Part shown: piece by piece, positions 37,311 through 46,490 of the stretch
Layout of the letters: every line of letters begins with the position of its first letter
Position numbering within the stretch: position 1 is the stretch's first letter
Virus record (IMG/VR): IMGVR_UViG_3300033143_007105
Coordinates: 1 to 60,796 of that record
Length of the DNA: 60,796 nt
Strand: one strand, 5' to 3'
DNA from: a virus
Position numbers and translations under genes: made by a program
Notes under the pieces: generated by a model
Databases searched by the model: none
Seen by the model: the letters and a program-made list of their open reading frames with translations, nothing else
Told to the model about the DNA's origin: nothing

Positions 37311-39293
37311 ATGGAGGGTAGTGCAGGTGTAAACCGAAAAGAAGTAGATTTATCTACAAGAATACCAAGCTTTCCTGGAGTTTATGGAGGTATGCCAATA
37401 CCAGCAGTAAAGGGTATTCCTTTTAAACCAAGACTAGTTACAGATGAGAGTGATTTATTAAAATATTTTACTCAGGATGAAAGAATAGAAATTGGATATG
37501 ATAATGCTTATTTTTCAGCTCTTGCTTTTCTCCAAAAGTCAAATAAACTTTGGGTTGTTAGAGCTTGTCTTAATGCACTATATGGTGGTTTAGTAGTAAA
37601 GAGTTCAACATCAAGTTACGATAATTTCTCTCTTCCCGTGGGCATGAGTGATCCCACAGCTTATGTTTTTGATGAATTACCTGATGTTCCAGGAGTTAAG
37701 GAAAAAACAGAAGCTAAACAACCTGCTGGTACTTCGCTTGATGGAAAATATTGGGAGCTTTGGGGTTATAATTCTGGAGAAAAAGAATATTATGTTTGGT
37801 TTAATACTGGATCTTCCACAGAACCAACACATACAGGAACAGGGATTGAAGTAGCAGTTCTTGTTGGAGATACTGCTATTCAAGTTGCAACAAAAGTAAA
37901 AACAGCTATTGATTTAGTTGTTGATTTTGGAGCAACAATAAAAACAGGTGAAGAAGATACTGTAGTTATTGAAAATGCTAAGGTGGGGTTGGTAACTGAT
38001 GCAGTTGATGGAGATGCTGGGGTAACAATTGATGTAATAACTCAAGGTGTCAATCCTATTTCAGACACAGATGATTGTTTATTGATTTATGGTTCCAATC
38101 CTGGAAATCATAATAATGATATTAGACTTAAGATTGTTACATATGAAGATGAGCCTGATATTGTAAAAGAAGAGGATGCTTTTTTGGTTTATGTTTATAA
38201 GAGTGCAAATCTTAATGTTCCAATTGAAGATCCTTGGTTATGTTCAAGGAAACAAAAGAAAGATGGATATGGTAAAAATATTTATGTTGAAGATGTTTTA
38301 GAAGGTTCAAATTATATAAGAGCAATTGATAATGTTCTTATTGATGAAAGTGTCTATCCAAAAACTCAAACAATTGCTCCATTAGCTTTTGTTGGTGGTG
38401 ATGATGGTGATGTTGTAACAGACACAGAAATGATCCTTGCAGCAGAGAAATTAAGCAATGTTGATGATCTCAACCTTACTGTTCTTATGGATGGTGGCTG
38501 GACAACTCCAGCATATCAGAAAGCTTTAGATACAATTGTTAAAACAAGAGGGGATAGTGTAGTATTAGATTCAATTCCTTATTCAGCAGAAGCAAGTAAT
38601 GATTATCTAAATGAAATTGTAGATTACAGAAAAATAACTCTTAATTTGAATTCAAGTTATTCTGCAATTTATACACCACATGCTAAAGTGTATGATAAAT
38701 TTAATAATAGAAATCTTTATGTTTCTCCAGATGGATATGCAGGTGCAGCAATAAGTCTAAGTGCATCAAATTTTGAGATTTGGTATCCTCCTGCTGGATG
38801 GACTAGAGGGAAGATGAATGTACTGGATCTTAGAAGAAGATTTAAGAAGGGTGAGAGGGATATTCTTTATGATGCAGGTATTAATCCAAATAGATTTAAA
38901 CCTGGAAAGGGGATTGCTATTTGGGGACAAAAAAATATGCTTACTAGACCTTCTCTTCTTAATAGATTAAATGTAAGATTGTTAATGTGTGTAATTGGTC
39001 CAGCTAATGAAGCTGCATTAGATGATTATACTTTTGATCTTAATGATAAAGCGTCAAGAAGTCTCGCAACGTCAAAGATTAGAAGTTATATGGATAAAAT
39101 TGTTGCAAAAAGAGGTTGTACTGATTTTAGACCTGTGAGTGATAAAACAAATAATAGTGATGCTGATATTGATGCACATAAAATGAATGTTTGGTTGTTT
39201 GTTAAACCAACTCCTTCACTTGAGGAAATTCCATTTAGTATTATAATCACTTCAACAGGTACATCATTTGAATTAGCAGAACAATTATTGTAA
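37311..39293 (+). CDS. Tail sheath protein (T4 gp18-like)
   Basis: 660 residues (T4 gp18, 659). Contractile sheath subunit. RIPSFPGVYGGM near the N-terminus and a C-terminal domain (DLRRRFKKGERDILYDAGINP, followed by a long helix and IPFSIIITSTG) fit sheath proteins. Residues about 137-250 look like an inserted domain (LDGKYWEL, YYVWFNTG, GDTAIQVATKVKTAI), a module also seen in other phage surface proteins, probably displayed on the outside of the tail. GGAGGT ribosome binding site. The tube gene follows. Confidence 0.88.
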   Translation: MEGSAGVNRKEVDLSTRIPSFPGVYGGMPIPAVKGIPFKPRLVTDESDLLKYFTQDERIEIGYDNAYFSALAFLQKSNKLWVVRACLNALYGGLVVKSSTSSYDNFSLPVGMSDPTAYVFDELPDVPGVKEKTEAKQPAGTSLDGKYWELWGYNSGEKEYYVWFNTGSSTEPTHTGTGIEVAVLVGDTAIQVATKVKTAIDLVVDFGATIKTGEEDTVVIENAKVGLVTDAVDGDAGVTIDVITQGVNPISDTDDCLLIYGSNPGNHNNDIRLKIVTYEDEPDIVKEEDAFLVYVYKSANLNVPIEDPWLCSRKQKKDGYGKNIYVEDVLEGSNYIRAIDNVLIDESVYPKTQTIAPLAFVGGDDGDVVTDTEMILAAEKLSNVDDLNLTVLMDGGWTTPAYQKALDTIVKTRGDSVVLDSIPYSAEASNDYLNEIVDYRKITLNLNSSYSAIYTPHAKVYDKFNNRNLYVSPDGYAGAAISLSASNFEIWYPPAGWTRGKMNVLDLRRRFKKGERDILYDAGINPNRFKPGKGIAIWGQKNMLTRPSLLNRLNVRLLMCVIGPANEAALDDYTFDLNDKASRSLATSKIRSYMDKIVAKRGCTDFRPVSDKTNNSDADIDAHKMNVWLFVKPTPSLEEIPFSIIITSTGTSFELAEQLL

Positions 39294-39325
39294 ATTAAAC
39301 TATTAATAGATAGAGAGGGTATAAA

Positions 39326-39850
39326 ATGGCAAGACCAACAATGGATAATGTAAGAACCCTTCCAAATAAAACTCAACTTTTTAGATGGAAGTTATATTTT
39401 TCAAAATTTCCAACCGCAGTAGGGGGATTTAATTCTGATGATTTGGATTTACGCTGTGAATCAACAACTCTTCCAAAGAAAACTTCTGAAATTGTAGAAA
39501 CTGTAATAAGAGGGCATACAGTAAGGGAAAATGGAAGAATGACAGTTGAAGGAACTTTAACTTTAAATTTTATAGAAGCTGTTGATTATCTTGCGAGTCA
39601 ATTTATTGACCAATGGCAAAAAGCTTGTTGGGAATTTAAAACAGGCAAAAGTAAAAACAAGGAAGAGATTGAAGCTGAACTTAAACTTCATCTTTTGGAT
39701 AATCAAGATGAGCCTGTATGGGAATATGATATTGTTGGAGTTATTTTTCAAGATGAAGATCCAGGTGGTTCTCCTGATGGAGCTACTTCTGATCCATTGA
39801 AACCTGTATTAACACTTGCATATGATGATTTTGATAAAAGAAAAATTTAA
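39326..39850 (+). CDS. Tail tube protein (T4 gp19-like)
   Basis: 174 residues. Directly after the sheath, with the LRCESTTLP...V.RG.TV segment and a C-terminal LTLAYDDF strand typical of myovirus tube proteins (T4, 163). Forms the rigid inner tube. A terminator follows. Confidence 0.85.
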   Translation: MARPTMDNVRTLPNKTQLFRWKLYFSKFPTAVGGFNSDDLDLRCESTTLPKKTSEIVETVIRGHTVRENGRMTVEGTLTLNFIEAVDYLASQFIDQWQKACWEFKTGKSKNKEEIEAELKLHLLDNQDEPVWEYDIVGVIFQDEDPGGSPDGATSDPLKPVLTLAYDDFDKRKI

Positions 39851-39867
39851 AGAATAGTACATATCTT

Positions 39868-39924
39868 AAAGGGAAAAAAGAAAAATAAGATAAATTCATT
39901 TCATTTCACTTTCCCTTTTTTATT
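39868..39924 (+). terminator. Probable intrinsic terminator after tube gene
   Basis: AAAGGGAAA (39868-39876) pairs with TTTCCCTTT (39910-39918) across a loop of about 33 bases, followed by TTTTATT. Less compact than the 32115 terminator. Confidence 0.55.
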
Positions 39925-39949
39925 AAAATATTTATAAGAAGAGATAATA

Positions 39950-40483
39950 ATGCCTGGTTTAAAAGATATTAATCAAATTAGAGCTGTAAATTTTGGCCGG
40001 GGATATCTTTGGGATATATTTTTTGAGAATATTGATGATCCAAACCATCCAAAATTACCTGATCCTTGGAATGAATGGCTCCCTGCTAATGATATTGAAG
40101 AGGGGGTAGCTAATCTTACCCATTACAAGTTTAATACATTCCTGAGTACATTTAGTATCCCACAGAGTACAAATATTAAAGAGTTAAAGATGACTTTTGT
40201 TGATGATGCTGCATATACTCTTTTTTCTTTCTTTGACCAGTGGATAAACAAAACTATTTTAAACAATGAACAATATGTTTCCACTTTATCAGAATGTATT
40301 AAAATGATTCATATTCATAAATTAAACAAACAAAAAGAAGTAACTATTACTTCTTCATATTGGGTTGTTCCAGAAGGTGATCTTACATTTCATGGTTCCA
40401 GTGCATCAGATCCTCATAATTATTCAATATCATTAGTAATAGTTGGAACAGTTGAAAAAAATGAAGGTTTAAATTTATTATAA
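39950..40483 (+). CDS. Tube-like baseplate junction protein (gp54/gp19 fold)
   Basis: 177 residues. FGRGYLWDIFF, FLSTFSIPQSTNIKEL and the final strand-rich region resemble tube-fold proteins that start the tube on the baseplate (T4 gp54/gp48 class). Its place directly after the tube gene supports this. Confidence 0.6.
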   Translation: MPGLKDINQIRAVNFGRGYLWDIFFENIDDPNHPKLPDPWNEWLPANDIEEGVANLTHYKFNTFLSTFSIPQSTNIKELKMTFVDDAAYTLFSFFDQWINKTILNNEQYVSTLSECIKMIHIHKLNKQKEVTITSSYWVVPEGDLTFHGSSASDPHNYSISLVIVGTVEKNEGLNLL

Positions 40484-40504
40484 AAAAGAAAGGAAAGTAA
40501 AACA

Positions 40505-41341
40505 ATGGCAAAATTCATTCCCAAATCAAAAGGAGATAATAATACTAGTAACAATGTTAGTGATAATAAGCATTTACCAGAAACTAATATTGAAGTAAAA
40601 GCTTTACCATCAAAATCTATTCCTTATCCAAAAGATTGTGTGATTAAACATAGACCTTATACTTTTGGAGAAATTAAAACAATTGCTCAATCAAAATTAA
40701 ATGTTAAAGATAAATTTGATAGAGTTCTCAAAGGAATAGATACAAGTTTTGATAAATTAGATTTAACTGTTCCTGATCTAATTTATCTTGCTTTTTTAAG
40801 GAAGATTTCAACTTTTGGTGTAACTGATCTAAAAATCTCAACTAAATGTCCTGTATGCAATGGTAATGTTGATTTTAAGATATCATTAGAAGATTTTGAT
40901 TTTAATGAATTAAAAGCTCCTAAACTTCCTGTTATTGTACCAATAAAAAATGAAGATTACATGTTCAAACCTATTTCAATTGGAAAGTATTTTCAGCTCT
41001 TAGACAAGAAAAAAGAAGATGATGAAATTGCACTTATGGCAATGTGTTGTATTAGTAAAAAGTTTGAAGATGCTTATGATTACTTTTATAATGCTGTTCC
41101 AGGTGAGGTTATTGTTTTGCAGGAAGTTGATAAATATCTGGATCATGGCCTAAAACCTATTGAAGAAATAGCTGATCCAAAAGATTCAAAGAAGAGGATT
41201 AAACTTAGGTGTCAAAATAAAGTTAAAGGTAAATTATGTAATACAAAGTTATCAGTTGAGCTTGATGGAGGTCAAGCTCTTATGCTTCCTTTTCGCAAAC
41301 ATAGGGAATCTTCTGGATATGGAATTCGTTTTGGCAATTAA
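40505..41341 (+). CDS. Baseplate/tail assembly chaperone, gp26-like
   Basis: 278 residues. LPSKSIPYPKDCVIKHRPYT followed by a FGEIK helix matches the T4_baseplate (gp26) family opening. A CPVCNGNVDFKI half and a later CQNK...C half form a zinc ribbon. These proteins act in hub/tape-measure assembly and may not remain in the virion. It is followed by an overlapping small ORF, as is common for chaperone pairs. Confidence 0.7.
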   Translation: MAKFIPKSKGDNNTSNNVSDNKHLPETNIEVKALPSKSIPYPKDCVIKHRPYTFGEIKTIAQSKLNVKDKFDRVLKGIDTSFDKLDLTVPDLIYLAFLRKISTFGVTDLKISTKCPVCNGNVDFKISLEDFDFNELKAPKLPVIVPIKNEDYMFKPISIGKYFQLLDKKKEDDEIALMAMCCISKKFEDAYDYFYNAVPGEVIVLQEVDKYLDHGLKPIEEIADPKDSKKRIKLRCQNKVKGKLCNTKLSVELDGGQALMLPFRKHRESSGYGIRFGN

Positions 41342-41438
41342 GAATATAGTTAATATCCATGATATCAATTATATTGATTATGCCGAGATTAAACATCAAT
41401 ATGATGAATTGGTGAAATTTATGAAAGGTAAAAAATAG
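41319..41438 (+). CDS. Small overlapping chaperone-partner ORF
   Basis: About 39 residues from an ATG at 41319, overlapping the end of the gp26-like gene in another frame and ending at the tape-measure start (TAGTG). A C-terminal extension made by frameshifting is an alternative. Helical and acidic-basic mixed. Confidence 0.5.
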   Translation: MEFVLAIKNIVNIHDINYIDYAEIKHQYDELVKFMKGKK

Positions 41439-43756
41439 TGGCAATAGAATTATCAAAGACAAAATCTTTAATTGGGAAAATAAAGGGTACTTTTTCAAGT
41501 AAAGAAGAAACTCCGGAGGAATTAGATATAAGAAGAACTATGATAAAAATTGGTGCTCAACAAGCTACTACAACTAATATCCTCATGGAAAATATTGATG
41601 AAATTCAAAATCTTGCTAATGAAGGGGATCAAAGAGCTGCTAGTTTAGTTGAGTTATTACATAGTGATGAAGCAAAAAGAGCAAAAGAAATCCAGGACCA
41701 GATTAATCAAGGAAAAGAGGTAAATCAAGAACAAGCAAAATTCCTAATTGATTTCCTGGAGAAATCCACTTCTGCTACAAAAGGATTGGAATTAAAATTA
41801 GATGCCAGGTTATCTACTGTTGCTACTCACATATCTGATCTTGTTATGAATGAAAATCTTGGTAGAGAAGATAGAAGGAAAATGTTGAATGAACTTGTCA
41901 CTATTTCCAAGGAAACTCATGATACTGCTGAAGCTACAAAAGAAGGTACAGGTTTAAGTCAAGAAACATTAGAAGCTCTTGATAAAATTGAAGAAATTAA
42001 TAAAAAAGAAGGTAATTTTACCAGGGATGAATTAAATGAACTTCAAGGATATATGGAAAAAGTAGCTGATCCTGTTTCAAAGGCAAAACTTAGAGGTACA
42101 CTTGATGAATTAGAAAATCGAATGGAATCAAGTATTATTACTGATAGAAATTTGAATGAATCCCTTGAAGAACAAATGGAGTCAGGATTATCTTTAAAAG
42201 ATCAATTTTCTAAAATGGGACTTGGTGAAGCTGGTAGGACAGTAAAAGGTGGATTGATTGATATGCTTGCAGGACAAGTTGGTCTTGGTGGAATGGGTAT
42301 TGGGGCGGCACTTACTCCGTTATTGGATAAGGGATTAGATAAATTTAAGAGTGGTATAAGTACAGCCATGGGTTTTGCTTTAACAGGTTCAAAGAAACTT
42401 TTAACAAAATTAACTGGAGGTATTAGTTCTCTTGTTAAAAATATGGGTGCTGAGATGTTATCCAAGACTAGCTCAGTTTTGGGAAAAGTTGGAAAAATGA
42501 CAATGACAGGATTATCATCAATAGTAGGAGGAGTTTCAAAATTAGCATCAAAAGCGTTTTTGGCAATATCATCCGGGTTATCATCTGTAATAGCAAAAAT
42601 AGGAGCTATGGGATTAGCGCAAAAAGCACAAGCGGCATGGACAGGAGTTGTTACAGCAGCGCAATGGTTGTGGAATGCTGCAATGACAGCTAATCCAATT
42701 GGGTTAATTGTTACTGCTGTTGGCGCATTAATAGCAGCCGGAGTTCTTCTTTATAAAAATTGGGATAAGGTATCTGCTGCATTAGAGGTTGGTTGGGAGT
42801 GGATGAAGAAAATAGGTACAATAATATGGGACAATTTGATTGGCGCATTTACAAAAGTATGGGAATGGATCAAGGTTATATCAGATAAACTAGGTAATTG
42901 GAAAATACTTATTGGTGTATTAATGGGACCAATAGGTTGGTTGGTTACGGCTGGAGTTCTTCTTTATAAAAATTGGAATAAAGTAATTGGTGTATTTGAA
43001 AATCTATGGGAGTGGGTGAAGAAAATAACAACAATAGGTTGGGAATCTATTACGTCTCTTCCTGAGAAGATTATAGAAGGAGTATCTGGTTTATTTGGAG
43101 GAATTAATGAATGGTTGGAAAAATATTTGGGTGAATTTTGGACTGGAATAAAAGCAGCTTTTTCTACTATATTTGATTATTCAATTTTAGGAGCAATTTT
43201 TGATCCTTCTGCATTTTGGGATAGGATAAAAACATTACCTGGAAAAATTCTTGATGGGATAACTGGTTTGTTTACTGGTATTTCAGAATTTTTATTTGGT
43301 GAAGAAGGTATGCTTTCATTGAAAAACCTTAAAAAAGCTGCAAAAATAATCTTAAAATCTATTCCTGGTATTGGAAAAATTTTCAGTTTCTTTGGAGGGG
43401 ATGAAGAGGAAACTAAAACAGCGAAAAAAATAAAAGAGAAGAGTGAAACTTTATTGCCAAGTACTTTCACATCCACAGTTCCAAAAGAAATAACTGAAAT
43501 TCCTACTAAAATAGAAAAAGTATCTGCAAAAGAAATAACTGAAACCCCTGCTAAAATATCTCAGGAAGGGAAAACTTTAGCTTTAGAAGAAAGTAAATTA
43601 ATGAAAGCTGCTGCTGCAAAAACAATGGAAGAAAAAGGACCGGAAAAACCAATCATTGTAATTCCAGAAACAAAAGAAACAGCAGCTCCGAATAGAAATC
43701 CACAAATTGATGATTATGGAATTGCTTTTATGAATTCAATGTCAATGGGAGTCTAA
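41438..43756 (+). CDS. Tape measure protein
   Basis: 772 residues, GTG start overlapping TAG. Sets tail length and helps DNA entry. The N-terminal 280 residues are charged helices. The middle is hydrophobic, with two near-repeats of a TAGVLLYKNWNKV-type segment (about residues 418-445 and 497-517) characteristic of tape-measure proteins. The C-terminus is a low-complexity Lys/Glu/Thr stretch. At about 1.5 angstrom per residue the helical length implies a tail of roughly 115 nm (family rule, not measured). Confidence 0.8.
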   Translation: MAIELSKTKSLIGKIKGTFSSKEETPEELDIRRTMIKIGAQQATTTNILMENIDEIQNLANEGDQRAASLVELLHSDEAKRAKEIQDQINQGKEVNQEQAKFLIDFLEKSTSATKGLELKLDARLSTVATHISDLVMNENLGREDRRKMLNELVTISKETHDTAEATKEGTGLSQETLEALDKIEEINKKEGNFTRDELNELQGYMEKVADPVSKAKLRGTLDELENRMESSIITDRNLNESLEEQMESGLSLKDQFSKMGLGEAGRTVKGGLIDMLAGQVGLGGMGIGAALTPLLDKGLDKFKSGISTAMGFALTGSKKLLTKLTGGISSLVKNMGAEMLSKTSSVLGKVGKMTMTGLSSIVGGVSKLASKAFLAISSGLSSVIAKIGAMGLAQKAQAAWTGVVTAAQWLWNAAMTANPIGLIVTAVGALIAAGVLLYKNWDKVSAALEVGWEWMKKIGTIIWDNLIGAFTKVWEWIKVISDKLGNWKILIGVLMGPIGWLVTAGVLLYKNWNKVIGVFENLWEWVKKITTIGWESITSLPEKIIEGVSGLFGGINEWLEKYLGEFWTGIKAAFSTIFDYSILGAIFDPSAFWDRIKTLPGKILDGITGLFTGISEFLFGEEGMLSLKNLKKAAKIILKSIPGIGKIFSFFGGDEEETKTAKKIKEKSETLLPSTFTSTVPKEITEIPTKIEKVSAKEITETPAKISQEGKTLALEESKLMKAAAAKTMEEKGPEKPIIVIPETKETAAPNRNPQIDDYGIAFMNSMSMGV

Positions 43757-43759
43757 AGA

Positions 43760-44485
43760 ATGTCTGTAAACGCAAGATTAGATATTGAAAAATTAGCAAA
43801 TAATCCTAATGCTTTAATGGTAATTGCAGGATTAGCAGGGGGAAAACCATTAAAGGCATTTATCCAAAGTGAAATTACTATATCTGGAGGTAATGAATAT
43901 AATTCTCCATTTGAATCAGAGAGACAAAGCAGTTTAAGTACATTGTTTACTAAAATTCAAACAGCAGCAGGCAAATGGTTTGATATGGGTCAATTTAATC
44001 TTAAATCTTTTGCTCAAACAGCAATGTCCTGGACAAGCAGCCAAAAACCAACATTCAATATGAATATGACTTTTGTTGCATTAAATCCTGAAGATGATGT
44101 GACAAAAGATGTAGAAACTATAATGAGTGCTGTTTATCCAGGAGAAGCTAGAGGAGAGGTGGATATACCTATAGCTGGAAAATTTAGTGCAGGTATTATG
44201 AAAGCTCCTCTTGGTTATGGTTTTGGCATGGATATTAGAACAGGTAAATTAACAAAAGTTAGAGGAACATTAGCAATTGGAGTTGGTAAATGGTTCAGGG
44301 CAAGACAACAAATAATAAGAACGGCAAATTTTACATTTTCAAAAGAGGTAATTGGATCAGGGAAACCTTTATTTGCTTCTGGAAGTATTTCATTTGAACC
44401 TTTTAGAGCAATAACATATTGGGAATTAAAACAGTATTTTAGACTTCATGCAGGTTCTCCACTTGAAAAATCTTTAGGATATTAA
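43760..44485 (+). CDS. Tube-cap/baseplate tube protein (gp48-like)
   Basis: 241 residues. The strand-rich pattern and position between tape measure and gp53-like wedge suggest a tube initiator (T4 gp48 class). The family resemblance is weak, so the role rests mainly on synteny. Confidence 0.5.
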   Translation: MSVNARLDIEKLANNPNALMVIAGLAGGKPLKAFIQSEITISGGNEYNSPFESERQSSLSTLFTKIQTAAGKWFDMGQFNLKSFAQTAMSWTSSQKPTFNMNMTFVALNPEDDVTKDVETIMSAVYPGEARGEVDIPIAGKFSAGIMKAPLGYGFGMDIRTGKLTKVRGTLAIGVGKWFRARQQIIRTANFTFSKEVIGSGKPLFASGSISFEPFRAITYWELKQYFRLHAGSPLEKSLGY

Positions 44486-44833
44486 ATGAGTCAATTTTTT
44501 ATAAATTTAGATTTAGAGACTGAAAAAAGATTTGATATGTCTAAATTTTTGGAATTTACTGATAATTATGATTCTTTAACTTCAAAATTTTTACTTGATC
44601 TTAAAAAACTAAAACCGATATTTACTTTTGTTATTACTCATGAAGAGAAAAAACCTGATCTAATTAGTCAATTAATTTATGGAGATACTCAATATTGGTG
44701 GATTATTTTATATTATAATGACATTACTGAAATTGATGAATTGGTATCTGGGAAAATTCTCCAATATCCAAGTTTAGAGGATTTGGAAGATTTGTATTTT
44801 TCACTAAGATCCGAAGAGGTAGCTACAGAATAA
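44486..44833 (+). CDS. Baseplate wedge protein, gp53-like
   Basis: 115 residues. KPDLISQLIYGDTQYWWIILYYN and later a LQYPSLEDLE segment match the gp53/LysM-like wedge core. Shorter than T4 gp53 (196). TAATG overlap with the hub gene. Confidence 0.8.
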   Translation: MSQFFINLDLETEKRFDMSKFLEFTDNYDSLTSKFLLDLKKLKPIFTFVITHEEKKPDLISQLIYGDTQYWWIILYYNDITEIDELVSGKILQYPSLEDLEDLYFSLRSEEVATE

Positions 44834-45966
44834 TGATTGGATTAGAAAATCAATATTTATTTAAGTTTAGTATTGCAGACAAACATGATTTTATTCAAGA
44901 AGGTGATTTAACTCTTTTTAAGATTGTTGAAGAAGCTGGAAATACATTACCAAAATTTGAACTCATCTTCTCCACTCAAGATGAAAAGGTTTTTGGTTGT
45001 CTAAATGAAGGAAATGTTCTTAAAATATCTTATGGTAAAGATAAAAATGATTTAATAGATAGTTCATTAATAATTGCAAGTAGTAATGGAGCTAGAAGTG
45101 GTCAAAAGAAAAGGCAAATAAGGTTAGTTGGGTTGTTAGCAAAAACAGGTTATATTTCTGATACCAAAAAGAAGATTACAGATAAGATCTCAGGAATAGA
45201 AGCTCTGAAAGAAACTGTTGAACCTTATTTTAAAACTGATTTCAATATAGAAAAATCTAATGATTCTCAGTATTGGATACAACCAAACACTACAGATAAA
45301 ATGTTTGTAAATGATTGTTGGTTACATAGCAATCTAAATAAATCTTTTCCTGTTTGTGGAATTACAATGGATGGTATATTTATTCTAAAGGATCTCAAAA
45401 AGGATTTAAAGAATAAATTTAAATGGAGATTCATTTCTACTCCGTCAGCTTCCAATGACATTAGATATGATGAAGATTTCGGTATTGATATAAATTCAGG
45501 TTTTCTAAACAATCTTATTGGTTATGGGAGGGAAAAATTAATTTATAATTTTGAGGAAGGTACAGAAGAATATAAAGTAGAAGAAATGACTTCTATTCTT
45601 GCTCTTACAAAGAAATTGGGGAGAAGAAAAGATGCAATAAATAGATTTTCCTCAATTGGTATACATAATGAGAATAAGCATGAAAATTATGAAAATACTT
45701 ATCTTAAAAACCTAACACATCTTGCCATGTTTGGTAGTTTAAAAATTTCAGTATCATTCCAGAATAATTTTGTTCCAATAAAAATATTGGATTCTGTAAT
45801 GTTTAAAGATGATGATGTTAATGAGAACAATAATGCTTCTTCTGAATATCATTCAGGATTATATTATGTTGGATTGGTGGCAAGAATACTACAACATAAA
45901 CAATTTGTAACTACAGTCCATTTAGGTAGAGAATCTTTGAATCAATTAAAAGGAGATTTAAAATAA
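44833..45966 (+). CDS. Baseplate hub protein, gp27/gpD-like
   Basis: 377 residues (T4 gp27, 391). Central hub trimer linking tube and spike. The succession of hub-type strands (NTLPKFELIFSTQDEKVFGCL, then NVLKISYG) and a C-terminal ISVSFQNNFVPIKILDSV fit this group, and the spike gene follows after one inserted gene. Confidence 0.75.
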   Translation: MIGLENQYLFKFSIADKHDFIQEGDLTLFKIVEEAGNTLPKFELIFSTQDEKVFGCLNEGNVLKISYGKDKNDLIDSSLIIASSNGARSGQKKRQIRLVGLLAKTGYISDTKKKITDKISGIEALKETVEPYFKTDFNIEKSNDSQYWIQPNTTDKMFVNDCWLHSNLNKSFPVCGITMDGIFILKDLKKDLKNKFKWRFISTPSASNDIRYDEDFGIDINSGFLNNLIGYGREKLIYNFEEGTEEYKVEEMTSILALTKKLGRRKDAINRFSSIGIHNENKHENYENTYLKNLTHLAMFGSLKISVSFQNNFVPIKILDSVMFKDDDVNENNNASSEYHSGLYYVGLVARILQHKQFVTTVHLGRESLNQLKGDLK

Positions 45967-45967
45967 T

Positions 45968-46462
45968 ATGATTACTTCAAATGAGATGTTAATTTTTTTG
46001 AATGAAGGTAAAAATATAGCTAAAATTATTATCCATAAATTTTTATTTAATACACAATTACCGGAGGCTAATTTTTTAAGGAAAGTAGTTCATGAAGAGA
46101 TATTGAAAGGAAAAATAGATCAATCTTTTATAAAGAAGAATAGGATTGCTAAAATATCTTTTGTTGATGAAAATTTAGATAAATATATAGAAGATACTTA
46201 TAATATTAATATTAATGATTTAAAAAAAGATATAATAAAAATTTATGAAAAAAACCAAAAAAAATTAAAAAAAGAATTTCCTGAAAAAATAAAACTGTAC
46301 AGAGGATCTCAAAGTAAAATTGATGATACAATATCTTTTTGGACAACAAAAGAATCTGTTGCTAAAACTTTTGGTGGTATAGTAAGTATGATACTTACTT
46401 GTTATAAAATTAATAAAGAGATGGTAAAAGAACATGAAGAATATTTGGTTATATCTAAATAA
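45968..46462 (+). CDS. Class B leader ADP-ribosyltransferase-like protein
   Basis: 164 residues. Leader MITSNEMLIFLNE. The C-terminal half matches the R-S-E class of ADP-ribosyltransferases: KLYRGSQ (R112), SFWTTKESVAKTFGG (Ser/Thr motif) and EHEEYLVI (E157/E158). T4 packages the ADP-ribosyltransferase Alt in its head through an N-terminal targeting sequence and injects it to modify host RNA polymerase. This gene sits between hub and spike genes, away from the other leader genes. Activity and target are inferred. Confidence 0.7.
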   Translation: MITSNEMLIFLNEGKNIAKIIIHKFLFNTQLPEANFLRKVVHEEILKGKIDQSFIKKNRIAKISFVDENLDKYIEDTYNININDLKKDIIKIYEKNQKKLKKEFPEKIKLYRGSQSKIDDTISFWTTKESVAKTFGGIVSMILTCYKINKEMVKEHEEYLVISK

Positions 46463-46490
46463 ATAGGAGTATCTTATTTTTATAAAATTG

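Noticed and set aside
41256-41318. Longer start for the small ORF after the gp26-like gene
   Set aside because: An upstream ATG at 41256 lies far inside the gp26-like coding region, and that part of the frame reads as shadow sequence.
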